Shown: positions 53,998 through 62,028 of the stretch, piece by piece
Numbering within the stretch: the first letter of the stretch is position 1
Layout of the letters: each line of letters opens with the position of its first letter
Source of the DNA: Pseudoalteromonas sp. XI10
GTDB lineage: Bacteria > Pseudomonadota > Gammaproteobacteria > Enterobacterales > Alteromonadaceae
Reading direction: 5' to 3'
NCBI RefSeq assembly: GCF_001469895.1
Contig: NZ_LOPY01000039.1
Coordinates: forward strand, 124,001 to 188,000
DNA: 64,000 nt
Position numbers and translations under genes: made by a program
Notes under the pieces: model-generated
The model's database searches: none
What the model was told of the DNA's origin: nothing
The model's input: only the letters and a program-made list of their open reading frames with translations

Positions 53998-55521
53998 ATG
54001 AAAATTGCACACAGCTTATCTGCTATTGCATTAGGATTAACACTTGCTACGCAAGTGAATGCCGCAGAGTTCACTTTTGCAAAATCAATCAAACCGAACG
54101 ACAACACCCTAGTTTTATTTTTAGATACAGATAGCCAAGTTGCTAACTTTAATTATTTAAAGCCAGAAACCCAAACTCACCTAAATAAAGTCATTGAATT
54201 TAGTGACTTTAAAGCAGGCTATGGCAAAACGTTAGAAGTTATCGCACCAAATGGTAGCGACCATCAACGCATCTTACTAGTTGGCTTAGGAGAGCAGCCA
54301 AAACTAGATGCAGCAAAAATGGCAAAACTAGGTGGTAACGTTCACGCTAAATTACAGTCTGCTAAACAAGCAAATGTTAGCCTTGATTTTTCAGAGCTAA
54401 AAGACAGCGCAATCAATGCTAAATATGCAGCAGAATTTGCACACGGCGCAAATTTACGTGACCACCGTTTTGAGCAGTACAAAAAAGAACAAGACAGCCA
54501 CGTTGTTAACTACACATTAGATGTTGAAAATTTAGACCAAGCGGTCAAAACCCATAAATTACTACAAAGCATCGAACAAGGTGTATTTTTAGCACGTGAC
54601 TTAACGTCTGAAGTTGCAACAGAAATGACGCCGGTTGATTTTGCTAAAGCGGCAAAAGAGCTTAAAAAGTTAGGTGTTAAAATTACTATTTTAGAGCCTA
54701 AGCAACTTAAAAAGCTGGGCATGGGTGCTCTTGAGGCGGTTGGCCGTGGTAGCGAAGAAGGTGCACGTTTAGTTGTTGCTCATTACCAAGGTAATAAAAG
54801 CACCCCTATCGCGTTAGTGGGTAAAGGTATTACCTTTGATTCTGGTGGTTACAGCCTTAAAACAGGTGCTTCAATCGCCCGCATGAAATCAGATATGGCA
54901 GGTGCAGCAGCCGTACTGGGTACTGTTAAAGCAATGGCACTGGCTAAAGCCGACACAAATGTTGTTGCTGTCATGGGCATGGCAGCTAATATGGTATCGC
55001 AATTTGCTGTAGCGCCGGGTGACGTTGTAAGAACCGCAGAAGGTTTAAGCGTTGAGATTGTAAATACAGATGCTGAAGGCCGTTTAGTATTAAGTGATGC
55101 AATGTGGTATGCCCGCGACAATTACAAGCCAAGTATTATGGTTGATGTTGCGACCCTAACCGGGTCTAAAATTCGTGCTGTAGGTAATGACTATGCGGCT
55201 GTGTTCTCTGATGACGATACGCTTGTTGAGCAACTAACTGTTGCTGGTAAGCAAGTAAACGAAAACCTATGGCGTTTACCTCTAGGTTACGAAGATGCGT
55301 TAAAGTCAGACATTGCTGATCTTAAAAACATCGGTTCACATGGCCCAGGTGCTACTACAGCAGCGAGTTTCTTACAAAACTTTGCCGGTGACACACGTTG
55401 GGTTCACATTGATATTGCTGGTAACGCGCTAAATTCTAAAGCAAAAGATGAACTAGCTGAAGGCGGTACAGGCTATGGCGTGCGTTTACTGTCTAATTGG
55501 TTACTAAATAACGCACAGTAA
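53998..55521 (+). CDS. Secreted leucyl aminopeptidase (M17)
   Basis: Two-metal exopeptidase of 507 residues. A signal peptide (MKIAHSLSAIALGLTLATQVNAA) makes it periplasmic, unlike the cytoplasmic PepA. The N-terminal M17 domain (about 30-170) precedes the catalytic domain with VGKGITFDSGGYSLK (Lys and Asp), MKSDMAGAAAVLG, the signature NTDAEGRLVLSDA and TLTGSKIRAVG. All metal-binding residues are visible. It likely digests peptides taken up in the periplasm, which suits a protein-degrading marine bacterium. Single-gene unit. Confidence 0.94.
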   Translation: MKIAHSLSAIALGLTLATQVNAAEFTFAKSIKPNDNTLVLFLDTDSQVANFNYLKPETQTHLNKVIEFSDFKAGYGKTLEVIAPNGSDHQRILLVGLGEQPKLDAAKMAKLGGNVHAKLQSAKQANVSLDFSELKDSAINAKYAAEFAHGANLRDHRFEQYKKEQDSHVVNYTLDVENLDQAVKTHKLLQSIEQGVFLARDLTSEVATEMTPVDFAKAAKELKKLGVKITILEPKQLKKLGMGALEAVGRGSEEGARLVVAHYQGNKSTPIALVGKGITFDSGGYSLKTGASIARMKSDMAGAAAVLGTVKAMALAKADTNVVAVMGMAANMVSQFAVAPGDVVRTAEGLSVEIVNTDAEGRLVLSDAMWYARDNYKPSIMVDVATLTGSKIRAVGNDYAAVFSDDDTLVEQLTVAGKQVNENLWRLPLGYEDALKSDIADLKNIGSHGPGATTAASFLQNFAGDTRWVHIDIAGNALNSKAKDELAEGGTGYGVRLLSNWLLNNAQ

Positions 55522-55538
55522 TTAGGCATTGCACTTTA

Positions 55539-55570
55539 TCAAGTGGTTATAAGCCATTATAGCCACTTGA
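55539..55570 (+). terminator. Hairpin after the aminopeptidase gene, weak terminator
   Basis: TCAAGTGGTTATAA and TTATAGCCACTTGA with one mismatch, followed by T-rich sequence, 18 bp past the stop. Confidence 0.6.
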
Positions 55571-55673
55571 TTGTCTTGAGTTTTTCTAATTAACACTAAA
55601 GACACATTTACATCATCAACAAACAGCCTATATGCTAATAAGCATTAAGGGATAATAATAAGATTGATACGCA

Positions 55674-56342
55674 ATGACGACGACCAATAGTACACCTAAA
55701 ATTATGGCGCTCACTACGCATAGCATCTTTTTTGATGCCTATGAAACAGCAAGCGACACACTCACTACGCAAAAGAAAATATGGGCATTAGCCCAATATT
55801 GCCAAAGCAGTGATGACTTTGTTGATGTAGTCCCTGCCAATAATAATTTAACGCTTTATCTAAAAGAGCCCGCTCAACTTGCTGGTTGGCTGCCACGATT
55901 ACTAGAACAATGGCACGAACTTAAAGCTACTGACTTTAACTCACGTCATCATAAACTTGCGACTCGTTATGGTGGTGAATATGGGCCTGATATAGCGCAT
56001 GTTGCTAAACATCATAATTTGTCTGTTGATGATGTTGCTCAAATGCACAGCAGTGCCAAATACCACGTGCTTTTTTTAGGCTTTAAGCCCGGTTTTGCTT
56101 ATTTAGATGGTTTAAATCCACAACTTTACACACCTCGTCATGCCGAACCTAGGCTCTCTGTTCCAAAAGGCTCTGTTGCTATCGGCGGCGATCAAACCGG
56201 TATTTACCCTGAGAGCTCCCCGGGTGGCTGGCAAATTATTGGTCATACAGATTTTCGTCTATTTGATATCAATGCAGCCTCCCCTTGTGCTATTGAACCT
56301 GGTGATACTTTAGAGTTTGTTATTCAGGAGGTGTTAAAATGA
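55674..56342 (+). CDS. pxpB: 5-oxoprolinase subunit PxpB (KipI family)
   Basis: Subunit B of ATP-dependent 5-oxoprolinase, which opens 5-oxoproline to glutamate. The 222-residue product has the CT_C_D signature: VLFLGFKPGFAYLDGLNP, PRLSVPKGSVAIGGDQTGIYP and SSPGGWQIIGHTD. Length fits the family. Its stop overlaps the PxpC start (ATGA), so the subunits are made together. PxpA (LamB/YcsF family) is not next to it; it may lie elsewhere. Confidence 0.9.
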   Translation: MTTTNSTPKIMALTTHSIFFDAYETASDTLTTQKKIWALAQYCQSSDDFVDVVPANNNLTLYLKEPAQLAGWLPRLLEQWHELKATDFNSRHHKLATRYGGEYGPDIAHVAKHHNLSVDDVAQMHSSAKYHVLFLGFKPGFAYLDGLNPQLYTPRHAEPRLSVPKGSVAIGGDQTGIYPESSPGGWQIIGHTDFRLFDINAASPCAIEPGDTLEFVIQEVLK

Positions 56343-57274
56343 TCACTATCATCAAACCTGGCATGCAAATGTCTATACAAGATCAAGGCCGCACAGGCTC
56401 TCGGCATTTAGGCATTGGCCAATCTGGTTGCATTGACCCTTACGCTCAAGTTATTACAAACCGTTTAGTTGGCAACGCCGATAACAACCCCGTTATTGAG
56501 ATCACTTTGGGTCTGGCCGAGATTCAGTTCGATAACGATTACTACATTGCTCTGCATGGCACAGATATGAAAGCCACAGTAAATGGCAACCCTGTTGATC
56601 CTGGCTGGAGCTTTTACATCAAAAAAGGCGATGTATTAAAGTTTAATGCAGCGCGTCATGGTTTTAGAAGCTACCTTGCTATTGGCGGCGAGTGGCATTT
56701 ACCTGAGCCTATTTTAGATTCTTACTCAACAGATATATTAGCGGGTTTTGGTGGCTTAACCGGTCAAGCACTACAGGCTGGCGATAGTTTTGATATAACG
56801 CCAAGGTACAATACCAAAGTTGGCTTAGGCGCGATGCTACCACCTAAAAGTACACAAATTCGTATTCATGCTGCACCACATGCAGCACTTTTACCAAAAG
56901 AAACCATCGTTAACTTTATAAATCATTCTTGGCATGTATCGCCTAATAGTAACCGCATGGGCACAAGACTATTAAGTGATGAGTGTGATATCAGCCATGA
57001 TGTTTCATTACCCTCTATGGCTGTTGCTCCTGGCTGTATTCAGCTTCCGCCAAACGGTGAACCCATAGTGCTATTAAACGATGCGCAAACAACGGGTGGT
57101 TATCCATTGCTCGGCACCGTGATCGAAGCCGATCTTCGTCACTTTGCACAATTAAAACCCGGCGATTTCCTTCACTTTAAGTTTGTTACACTCAACGAAG
57201 CCCACGAGGCACAAGAAAAGCTAACTGCGCACTTAAATCAACTTGCGATAGCGCTAAACTATATTAATAAATAG
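56339..57274 (+). CDS. pxpC: 5-oxoprolinase subunit PxpC (biotin-dependent carboxyltransferase-like)
   Basis: Subunit C of 5-oxoprolinase, 311 residues, related to allophanate-hydrolase-like CT_A_B proteins. Motifs are IQDQGRTGSRHLGIGQSGCID near the N-terminus, SYLAIGGEWHLP and, near the end, LLNDAQTTGGYPLLGTVIEADL. It follows pxpB with a 4-bp overlap. A hairpin lies 25 bp after the stop. The pair BC without A in the window is a small oddity. Confidence 0.9.
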   Translation: MITIIKPGMQMSIQDQGRTGSRHLGIGQSGCIDPYAQVITNRLVGNADNNPVIEITLGLAEIQFDNDYYIALHGTDMKATVNGNPVDPGWSFYIKKGDVLKFNAARHGFRSYLAIGGEWHLPEPILDSYSTDILAGFGGLTGQALQAGDSFDITPRYNTKVGLGAMLPPKSTQIRIHAAPHAALLPKETIVNFINHSWHVSPNSNRMGTRLLSDECDISHDVSLPSMAVAPGCIQLPPNGEPIVLLNDAQTTGGYPLLGTVIEADLRHFAQLKPGDFLHFKFVTLNEAHEAQEKLTAHLNQLAIALNYINK

Positions 57275-57298
57275 CGTTAATTTATTGGTATTTAAAAA

Positions 57299-57323
57299 GC
57301 GAGCAAAGAAAGTCTTTGCTCGC
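57299..57323. terminator. Hairpin after pxpC, terminator of uncertain direction
   Basis: GCGAGCAAAGA-AAG-TCTTTGCTCGC, an 11-bp stem. On the plus strand no T tract follows; on the minus strand TTTTT follows, though no minus-strand gene ends here. Confidence 0.5.
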
Positions 57324-57379
57324 GTTGCCTTCATGGCTTGTCTATACATTTAAAAAGGTAAAAATCCTACACATTCCTT

Positions 57380-57396
57380 TGCACCAAGGTTGTGCA
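57380..57396. promoter_or_regulatory. NtrC-like site 1 upstream of asnB
   Basis: TGCACCAAGGTTGTGCA matches the NtrC pattern TGCACC-N5-GGTGCA at eleven of twelve defined positions. Confidence 0.5.
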
Positions 57397-57487
57397 GAGA
57401 ATTTAGTAACAAAAGCCTCTATTCCACACTCATTATCATCCAATTTGCACAAATCAAGCATTTAAACTGCTCACCCTTTAACCACTT

Positions 57488-57504
57488 ACCCCATACTGGT
57501 GCAA
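57488..57504. promoter_or_regulatory. NtrC-like site 2 upstream of asnB
   Basis: TACCCCATACTGGTGCA matches TGCACC-N5-GGTGCA at ten of twelve defined positions, with a perfect right half. Confidence 0.45.
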
Positions 57505-57590
57505 AGAGGTAAGTGCGGGTGCATATTTTATTCTCAATTAATTAAAAAACCTGTGTGACTTAGGTAATTATTTCTGTTAAAACAAACATT

Positions 57591-57618
57591 CGCAGTTATA
57601 TAAATTCTGTTAACTGCG
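57591..57618. repeat. Inverted repeat over the putative asnB promoter or leader
   Basis: CGCAGTTA and TAACTGCG arms separated by 12 bp, flanking TATAAAT, 26 bp before the asnB ATG. It could be an operator or a leader hairpin. Confidence 0.5.
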
Positions 57619-57643
57619 CACATATTTGGAATGAGGAGTCACT

Positions 57644-59311
57644 ATGTGTTCAATTTTTGGGGTATTAGATATTAAATCTGATCCCGCTCAATTGCGTAGC
57701 CAAGCAATTGAGATGTCAAAACTATTAAGGCACCGCGGACCAGATTGGTCTGGCGTGTATTCATCAGATAAAGCTATTTTAGTGCACGAGCGTCTAGCTA
57801 TTGTTGGCGTATCAAGTGGTGCACAGCCTTTGTACAACCCTGAGCGTACAAATATTCTTGCTGTTAACGGTGAAATTTATAACCACAAAGAGCTCGCTGC
57901 TAGCTTAGAAACTGATTTTACTTTTCAAACTCAGTCAGACTGTGAAGTTATTTTGGCTTTATATAAACAAAAAGGCCCTGAGTTTTTAGACGATTTAAAT
58001 GGTATTTTTGCGTTTTGTTTATACGACGAAGAGCAAGATGCCTACTTAATTGGTCGTGACCATATCGGGATTATTCCGCTTTATACGGGTCATGATGAGC
58101 ATGGTAACTTTTATGTTGCCTCAGAATTAAAAGCATTATCGCCAATTTGTAAACATATTGAAGAGTTCCCTCCGGGTCATTTCTTGTGGAGCAAAGATGG
58201 TCAACTTCGTAAGTACTACAGCCGTGATTGGCAAAGCTATGATGCAGTAAAAGACAACGAAGCTAAAGCGAGCGATGTTAAAGAAGGCCTAGAAGCAGCT
58301 GTTAAACGTCAATTAATGTGTGACGTTCCATATGGCGTACTTCTATCTGGCGGTTTAGATTCATCTGTTATCTCTGCTATCACACAGCGTTTTGCTGCAA
58401 AACGTATCGAAGATAATGACGAGTCTGATGCTTGGTGGCCAAAACTGCATTCATTCTCTGTGGGTCTTGAAGGTTCACCCGATTTAGCAGCTGCACAAAA
58501 AGTAGCTGATATGATTGGTACGGTTCACCACCCTATTCATTTTACTATCCAAGAAGGTATTGATGCCCTACGTGAAGTGATTTATCACATCGAAACCTAC
58601 GATGTAACAACTATTCGTGCCTCAACGCCGATGTATTTAATGGCGCGCCAAATTAAAGCCATGGGTATTAAAATGGTGTTATCAGGCGAAGGTGCTGATG
58701 AACTATTTGGTGGTTACCTTTATTTCCACAAAGCACCAAATGCGCAAGAGTTCCATGAAGAGCTTAACCGTAAAGTGTCTAAACTACATATGTTTGATTG
58801 CTTGCGTGCGAATAAATCAATGGCAGCATGGGGCGTTGAAGCGCGAGTGCCATTCCTAGATAAAGAATTTGTTGACGTAGCAATGCGTATTAACCCTGAA
58901 GCGAAAATGTGTAAAGACGGTAAAATCGAAAAACACATTATTCGTGAAGCGTTCGACGGCTACCTGCCAGACGACGTACTTTGGCGTCAAAAAGAGCAGT
59001 TCTCTGATGGCGTAGGCTATAACTGGATTGATACTTTAAAAGAGTATGTGAACGAACAAGTAAGCGATCAAGACCTTGCTAATGCAAAATACAAATACCC
59101 GATCAATACGCCTGATTCTAAAGAAGCGTATTTCTATCGTAGTATTTTCGAAGAGCACTTCCCTGGTGATGCCGCTGCGAAATGTGTTCCGCATGGCAAA
59201 TCAGTTGCTTGTTCTACTCCTGAAGCACTAGCTTGGGATGCATCATTCCAAAACAATGCTGACCCTTCAGGTCGTGCTGCTGGCGTTCATAACGACGCTT
59301 ACAAAAAGTAG
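57644..59311 (+). CDS. asnB: Asparagine synthetase B (glutamine-hydrolysing)
   Basis: Makes asparagine from aspartate, glutamine and ATP. The 555-residue product has the N-terminal glutaminase nucleophile Cys2 (MCSIFGVL), LRHRGPDWSG, the glutaminase NGEIYNHKEL, and the synthetase P-loop LLSGGLDSSVISAIT with SGEGADELFGGY. Length and order are like E. coli AsnB (554). The start has GAGGAG. Upstream NtrC-like sites suggest nitrogen control, which is inference. Single gene, followed by 332 bp before the transporter. Confidence 0.97.
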   Translation: MCSIFGVLDIKSDPAQLRSQAIEMSKLLRHRGPDWSGVYSSDKAILVHERLAIVGVSSGAQPLYNPERTNILAVNGEIYNHKELAASLETDFTFQTQSDCEVILALYKQKGPEFLDDLNGIFAFCLYDEEQDAYLIGRDHIGIIPLYTGHDEHGNFYVASELKALSPICKHIEEFPPGHFLWSKDGQLRKYYSRDWQSYDAVKDNEAKASDVKEGLEAAVKRQLMCDVPYGVLLSGGLDSSVISAITQRFAAKRIEDNDESDAWWPKLHSFSVGLEGSPDLAAAQKVADMIGTVHHPIHFTIQEGIDALREVIYHIETYDVTTIRASTPMYLMARQIKAMGIKMVLSGEGADELFGGYLYFHKAPNAQEFHEELNRKVSKLHMFDCLRANKSMAAWGVEARVPFLDKEFVDVAMRINPEAKMCKDGKIEKHIIREAFDGYLPDDVLWRQKEQFSDGVGYNWIDTLKEYVNEQVSDQDLANAKYKYPINTPDSKEAYFYRSIFEEHFPGDAAAKCVPHGKSVACSTPEALAWDASFQNNADPSGRAAGVHNDAYKK

Positions 59312-59643
59312 TAACTTTGTGCTGCAAGCCCTGTGTTTGCAGCACTTTCCTCTCAATTGAAATAATTTGCTTTGAAATAATACTGTCATCAAATTATTCC
59401 ATTCCCGACCCAATTTGTTCACAATTCCAACAAAAAACGTAAAAAACTGCATTTATTCGGCTGTTTAGGGACAAAACCATTTACATTTTTTTTCGAACTC
59501 CTACACTAAAGACTATACTTTGGTACAAATTTAGTTCGTCTACAAACTAATTTTAAGTTTTACACGTAAAAAGAGTATTAGTTGAACTTGTGCCATCCGG
59601 CCGTTTAGCTTTCTGCTAGATATAACTACAACAAGAGGTATTC
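59312..59643. other. 332-bp gene-free gap before the BCCT transporter
   Basis: AT-rich leader with no clear terminator after asnB. I see no riboswitch or operator that I would name. A ribosome site AGAGG precedes 59644. Confidence 0.5.
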
Positions 59644-61218
59644 ATGAGCGAACATCATGATAAGTACAGTATCGACAATACCGACTACACCGTCGGTCAG
59701 GACAATGTACAAAAATGGGGTTTTGATGTGCATAACCCTGTATTTGGCATTAGTGCTGGTTTAATTGCCCTATTCTTAGTGGCAACACTTATTTCAGATG
59801 CTGAAACAGCAAAAACAACCCTGAATGGTATTAAAAACGACATTATTAATAACTTTGATGGCTTTTTTATGTGGTCAGCAAACTTATTCGTATTGTTTTG
59901 CTTAGCGTTGATTGTTTCACCATACGGTAATATCCGCCTTGGTGGTAAAGAAGCGCGTCCAACTCACTCTCGTATTTCTTGGTTAGCAATGTTATTTGCT
60001 GCAGGTATGGGTATAGGCTTAATGTTCTGGGGCGTAGCAGAACCTGTTGCCTATTTTACAGGCTGGTACGAAACACCTCTCGGTGTTGAAGCAAACACGC
60101 CAGAAGCTGCCAAAATGGCAATGGGTGCAACTATGTTCCATTGGGGTTTACACCCTTGGGCAATTTACGCCGTTGTTTCGCTTTCACTCGCATTCTTTTG
60201 CTATAACAAAGGTTTGCCATTATCAATTCGTTCAATTTTTTACCCTATTTTAGGTGACAAAGCATGGGGCTGGCCTGGCCACCTTATTGATATTCTAGCT
60301 GTACTTGCCACTCTATTCGGCCTTGCAACGTCTCTTGGTTTAGGCGCGCAACAAGCTGCTGCAGGTATTAACCATGTATTTGGTACTGATAGCGGAATTG
60401 GCTTACAAATTGGCGTTATTGTAGGTGTAACGTTACTTGCTGTTATTTCTGTTGTTCGCGGTATCGACGGCGGTGTAAAACTACTTAGTAACGTAAACAT
60501 GCTTATTGCTTTTGTGTTACTTGTATTTGTTGCACTTGTTGGTTTTTCTGCAGCATTTGGTAACCTTCCTAATACAGTAATGGGTTATGTTGAAAACATT
60601 ATTCCACTAAGTAACCCACATGGTCGTGAAGATGAAACATGGATGCATGGCTGGACTGTATTCTACTGGGCTTGGTGGATTTCATGGTCACCGTTTGTAG
60701 GTATGTTCATTGCTCGCGTATCTGAAGGCCGTACAATTCGTGAGTTCTTAATTGCTGTATTACTAGTTCCTACTGTTGTGACTATCTTCTGGATGTCAAT
60801 TTATGGTGGTATCGCGATTGAACAAGTTATTGATAAAGTGGGCGTACTAGGTGAAAAAGGCTTAACTGATGTACCACTTGCAATGTTCCAAATGTTTGAA
60901 GCCCTGCCAATGTCGCAAGTGCTTTCATTCATTGCAATTGTGTTAGTACTCGTGTTCTTTATTACGTCATCTGACTCAGGGTCATTAGTAATCGACTCTA
61001 TCACTGCCGGTGGTAAAGTTGATGCACCAGTACCACAACGCATCTTCTGGGCTACAATCGAGGGTGCTATTGCAGCAGCACTTGTTTGGATTGGTGGCAC
61101 ACAAGCAATCGAGGCCTTACAAGCCGGCGCCGTATCTACGGGCTTACCGTTTACCTTTGTATTGCTATTAATGTGTGTAAGTTTAATCCTTGGCTTACGA
61201 ACAGAACCAAGGCACTAA
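59644..61218 (+). CDS. BCCT-family transporter (betaine/choline/carnitine type)
   Basis: Inner-membrane symporter of 524 residues with about 12 helices. The family motif occurs as GMGIGLMFWGVAEP in helix 3, whose GMGIG run is shared with sodium-coupled BetP-like members. The aromatic helix-8 region reads WTVFYWAWWISWSPFVGMFIARVSEG, and a later SSDSGSLV motif is intact. A choline or betaine substrate is likely, as the binding-site tryptophans are present, but cannot be fixed. The cytosolic C-terminus is short. It would serve osmoprotection or carbon/nitrogen supply in a marine cell. A strong terminator follows. Confidence 0.92.
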   Translation: MSEHHDKYSIDNTDYTVGQDNVQKWGFDVHNPVFGISAGLIALFLVATLISDAETAKTTLNGIKNDIINNFDGFFMWSANLFVLFCLALIVSPYGNIRLGGKEARPTHSRISWLAMLFAAGMGIGLMFWGVAEPVAYFTGWYETPLGVEANTPEAAKMAMGATMFHWGLHPWAIYAVVSLSLAFFCYNKGLPLSIRSIFYPILGDKAWGWPGHLIDILAVLATLFGLATSLGLGAQQAAAGINHVFGTDSGIGLQIGVIVGVTLLAVISVVRGIDGGVKLLSNVNMLIAFVLLVFVALVGFSAAFGNLPNTVMGYVENIIPLSNPHGREDETWMHGWTVFYWAWWISWSPFVGMFIARVSEGRTIREFLIAVLLVPTVVTIFWMSIYGGIAIEQVIDKVGVLGEKGLTDVPLAMFQMFEALPMSQVLSFIAIVLVLVFFITSSDSGSLVIDSITAGGKVDAPVPQRIFWATIEGAIAAALVWIGGTQAIEALQAGAVSTGLPFTFVLLLMCVSLILGLRTEPRH

Positions 61219-61235
61219 ACCTGCCGTTAAATAAT

Positions 61236-61263
61236 AAAAACGCCGCATTAGCGGCGTTTTTTA
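61236..61263 (+). terminator. Terminator of the BCCT gene
   Basis: AAAAACGCCGC-ATTA-GCGGCGTTTTT followed by TTATT, 18 bp after the stop. Confidence 0.95.
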
Positions 61264-61320
61264 TTTATAAGCTTTGCTTATTTAATTTAAATTACCCAGC
61301 AAAAATCGTTGCTATGAGTG

Positions 61321-62028
61321 CTATATAAGTAATTCGCATAGCGGCGTATCTGGGCGGTAGTGGTAAGCTATTTGCGCTTGTAGCAGCTCTGCGGTGGCTG
61401 TGGCATCGTTAAGTGCATTGTGGTTTTGATACGCTGGTAACGAATAACGAATGCGAGAGTCAGCTAAGCGCACAGAGTCCAGCTTAGAATTAAATAGTCG
61501 CCCTAGTAAGCCCTGCTTTGCTTTAAGTGCACGAGTTTCCAGGTCTAGCGTGTCTATAACGGCAAATTCAAGGCCTTCGCCTAAGCGTGCTTGCAACGCT
61601 TGATATAAAAAGTGACGTTCAATAGGCGCAAAATGAACCACAATAATTTTGCCTTTTAATGCTGCTAACAAAGGCTCCATTATTGTGGAAAAATCAGGTG
61701 CATCGCTCACTTCTGAGTGAGTTATACCATGAATAACGATCGACTCTTCAGCAAGCTTACGCCTTGGTTGAACAATCCAATGTTGGCTATCTTTACAAAA
61801 AATACGCTTAGTATTGAATGGAATTAAACCAACACTGACTATATCGTCATTTTGATAATTTAGACCGGTTGTCTCAAAATCAAGTGCTACTAAGGGAACA
61901 TCGCTAATTGGCGTACTTAAATCACAAATAGCTGATTCATAAAACGCTTTAATCAGTGGCTGTTTGCTCTGAGCTAATAACTGTTGATACCGAGTCGGCC
62001 AATCAAGTTTTGCGCCTTGTTTTGCCAT
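61321..62028 (-). CDS. DEDDh 3'-5' exonuclease (DnaQ-like)
   Basis: Exonuclease of 235 residues. The first about 40 residues precede the domain. Motifs are Exo I VALDFETTGLNY (Asp, Glu), Exo II VVHFAPIERHFL region and Exo III NHNALNDATATAEL with the DEDDh His and Asp. It may degrade DNA or RNA. Its ATG overlaps the stop of the upstream cNMP/CBS gene (ATGAAATAATG region), so the two are coupled, an arrangement often seen next to acetate or betaine transporters in this group. Confidence 0.88.
   Translation of the reverse strand: MAKQGAKLDWPTRYQQLLAQSKQPLIKAFYESAICDLSTPISDVPLVALDFETTGLNYQNDDIVSVGLIPFNTKRIFCKDSQHWIVQPRRKLAEESIVIHGITHSEVSDAPDFSTIMEPLLAALKGKIIVVHFAPIERHFLYQALQARLGEGLEFAVIDTLDLETRALKAKQGLLGRLFNSKLDSVRLADSRIRYSLPAYQNHNALNDATATAELLQAQIAYHYRPDTPLCELLI

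Larger units (their letters stand above)
57275..57643. other. 369-bp gene-free gap, control region of asnB
   Basis: It contains a hairpin at 57299-57323, two NtrC-like sites at 57380-57396 and 57488-57504, and an inverted repeat at 57591-57618 near the -10-like TATAAAT. No gene or RNA was seen. Confidence 0.6.

Noticed and set aside
59312..59643. Riboswitch upstream of the BCCT transporter
   Set aside because: No conserved riboswitch core or paired stems were recognisable in the leader.
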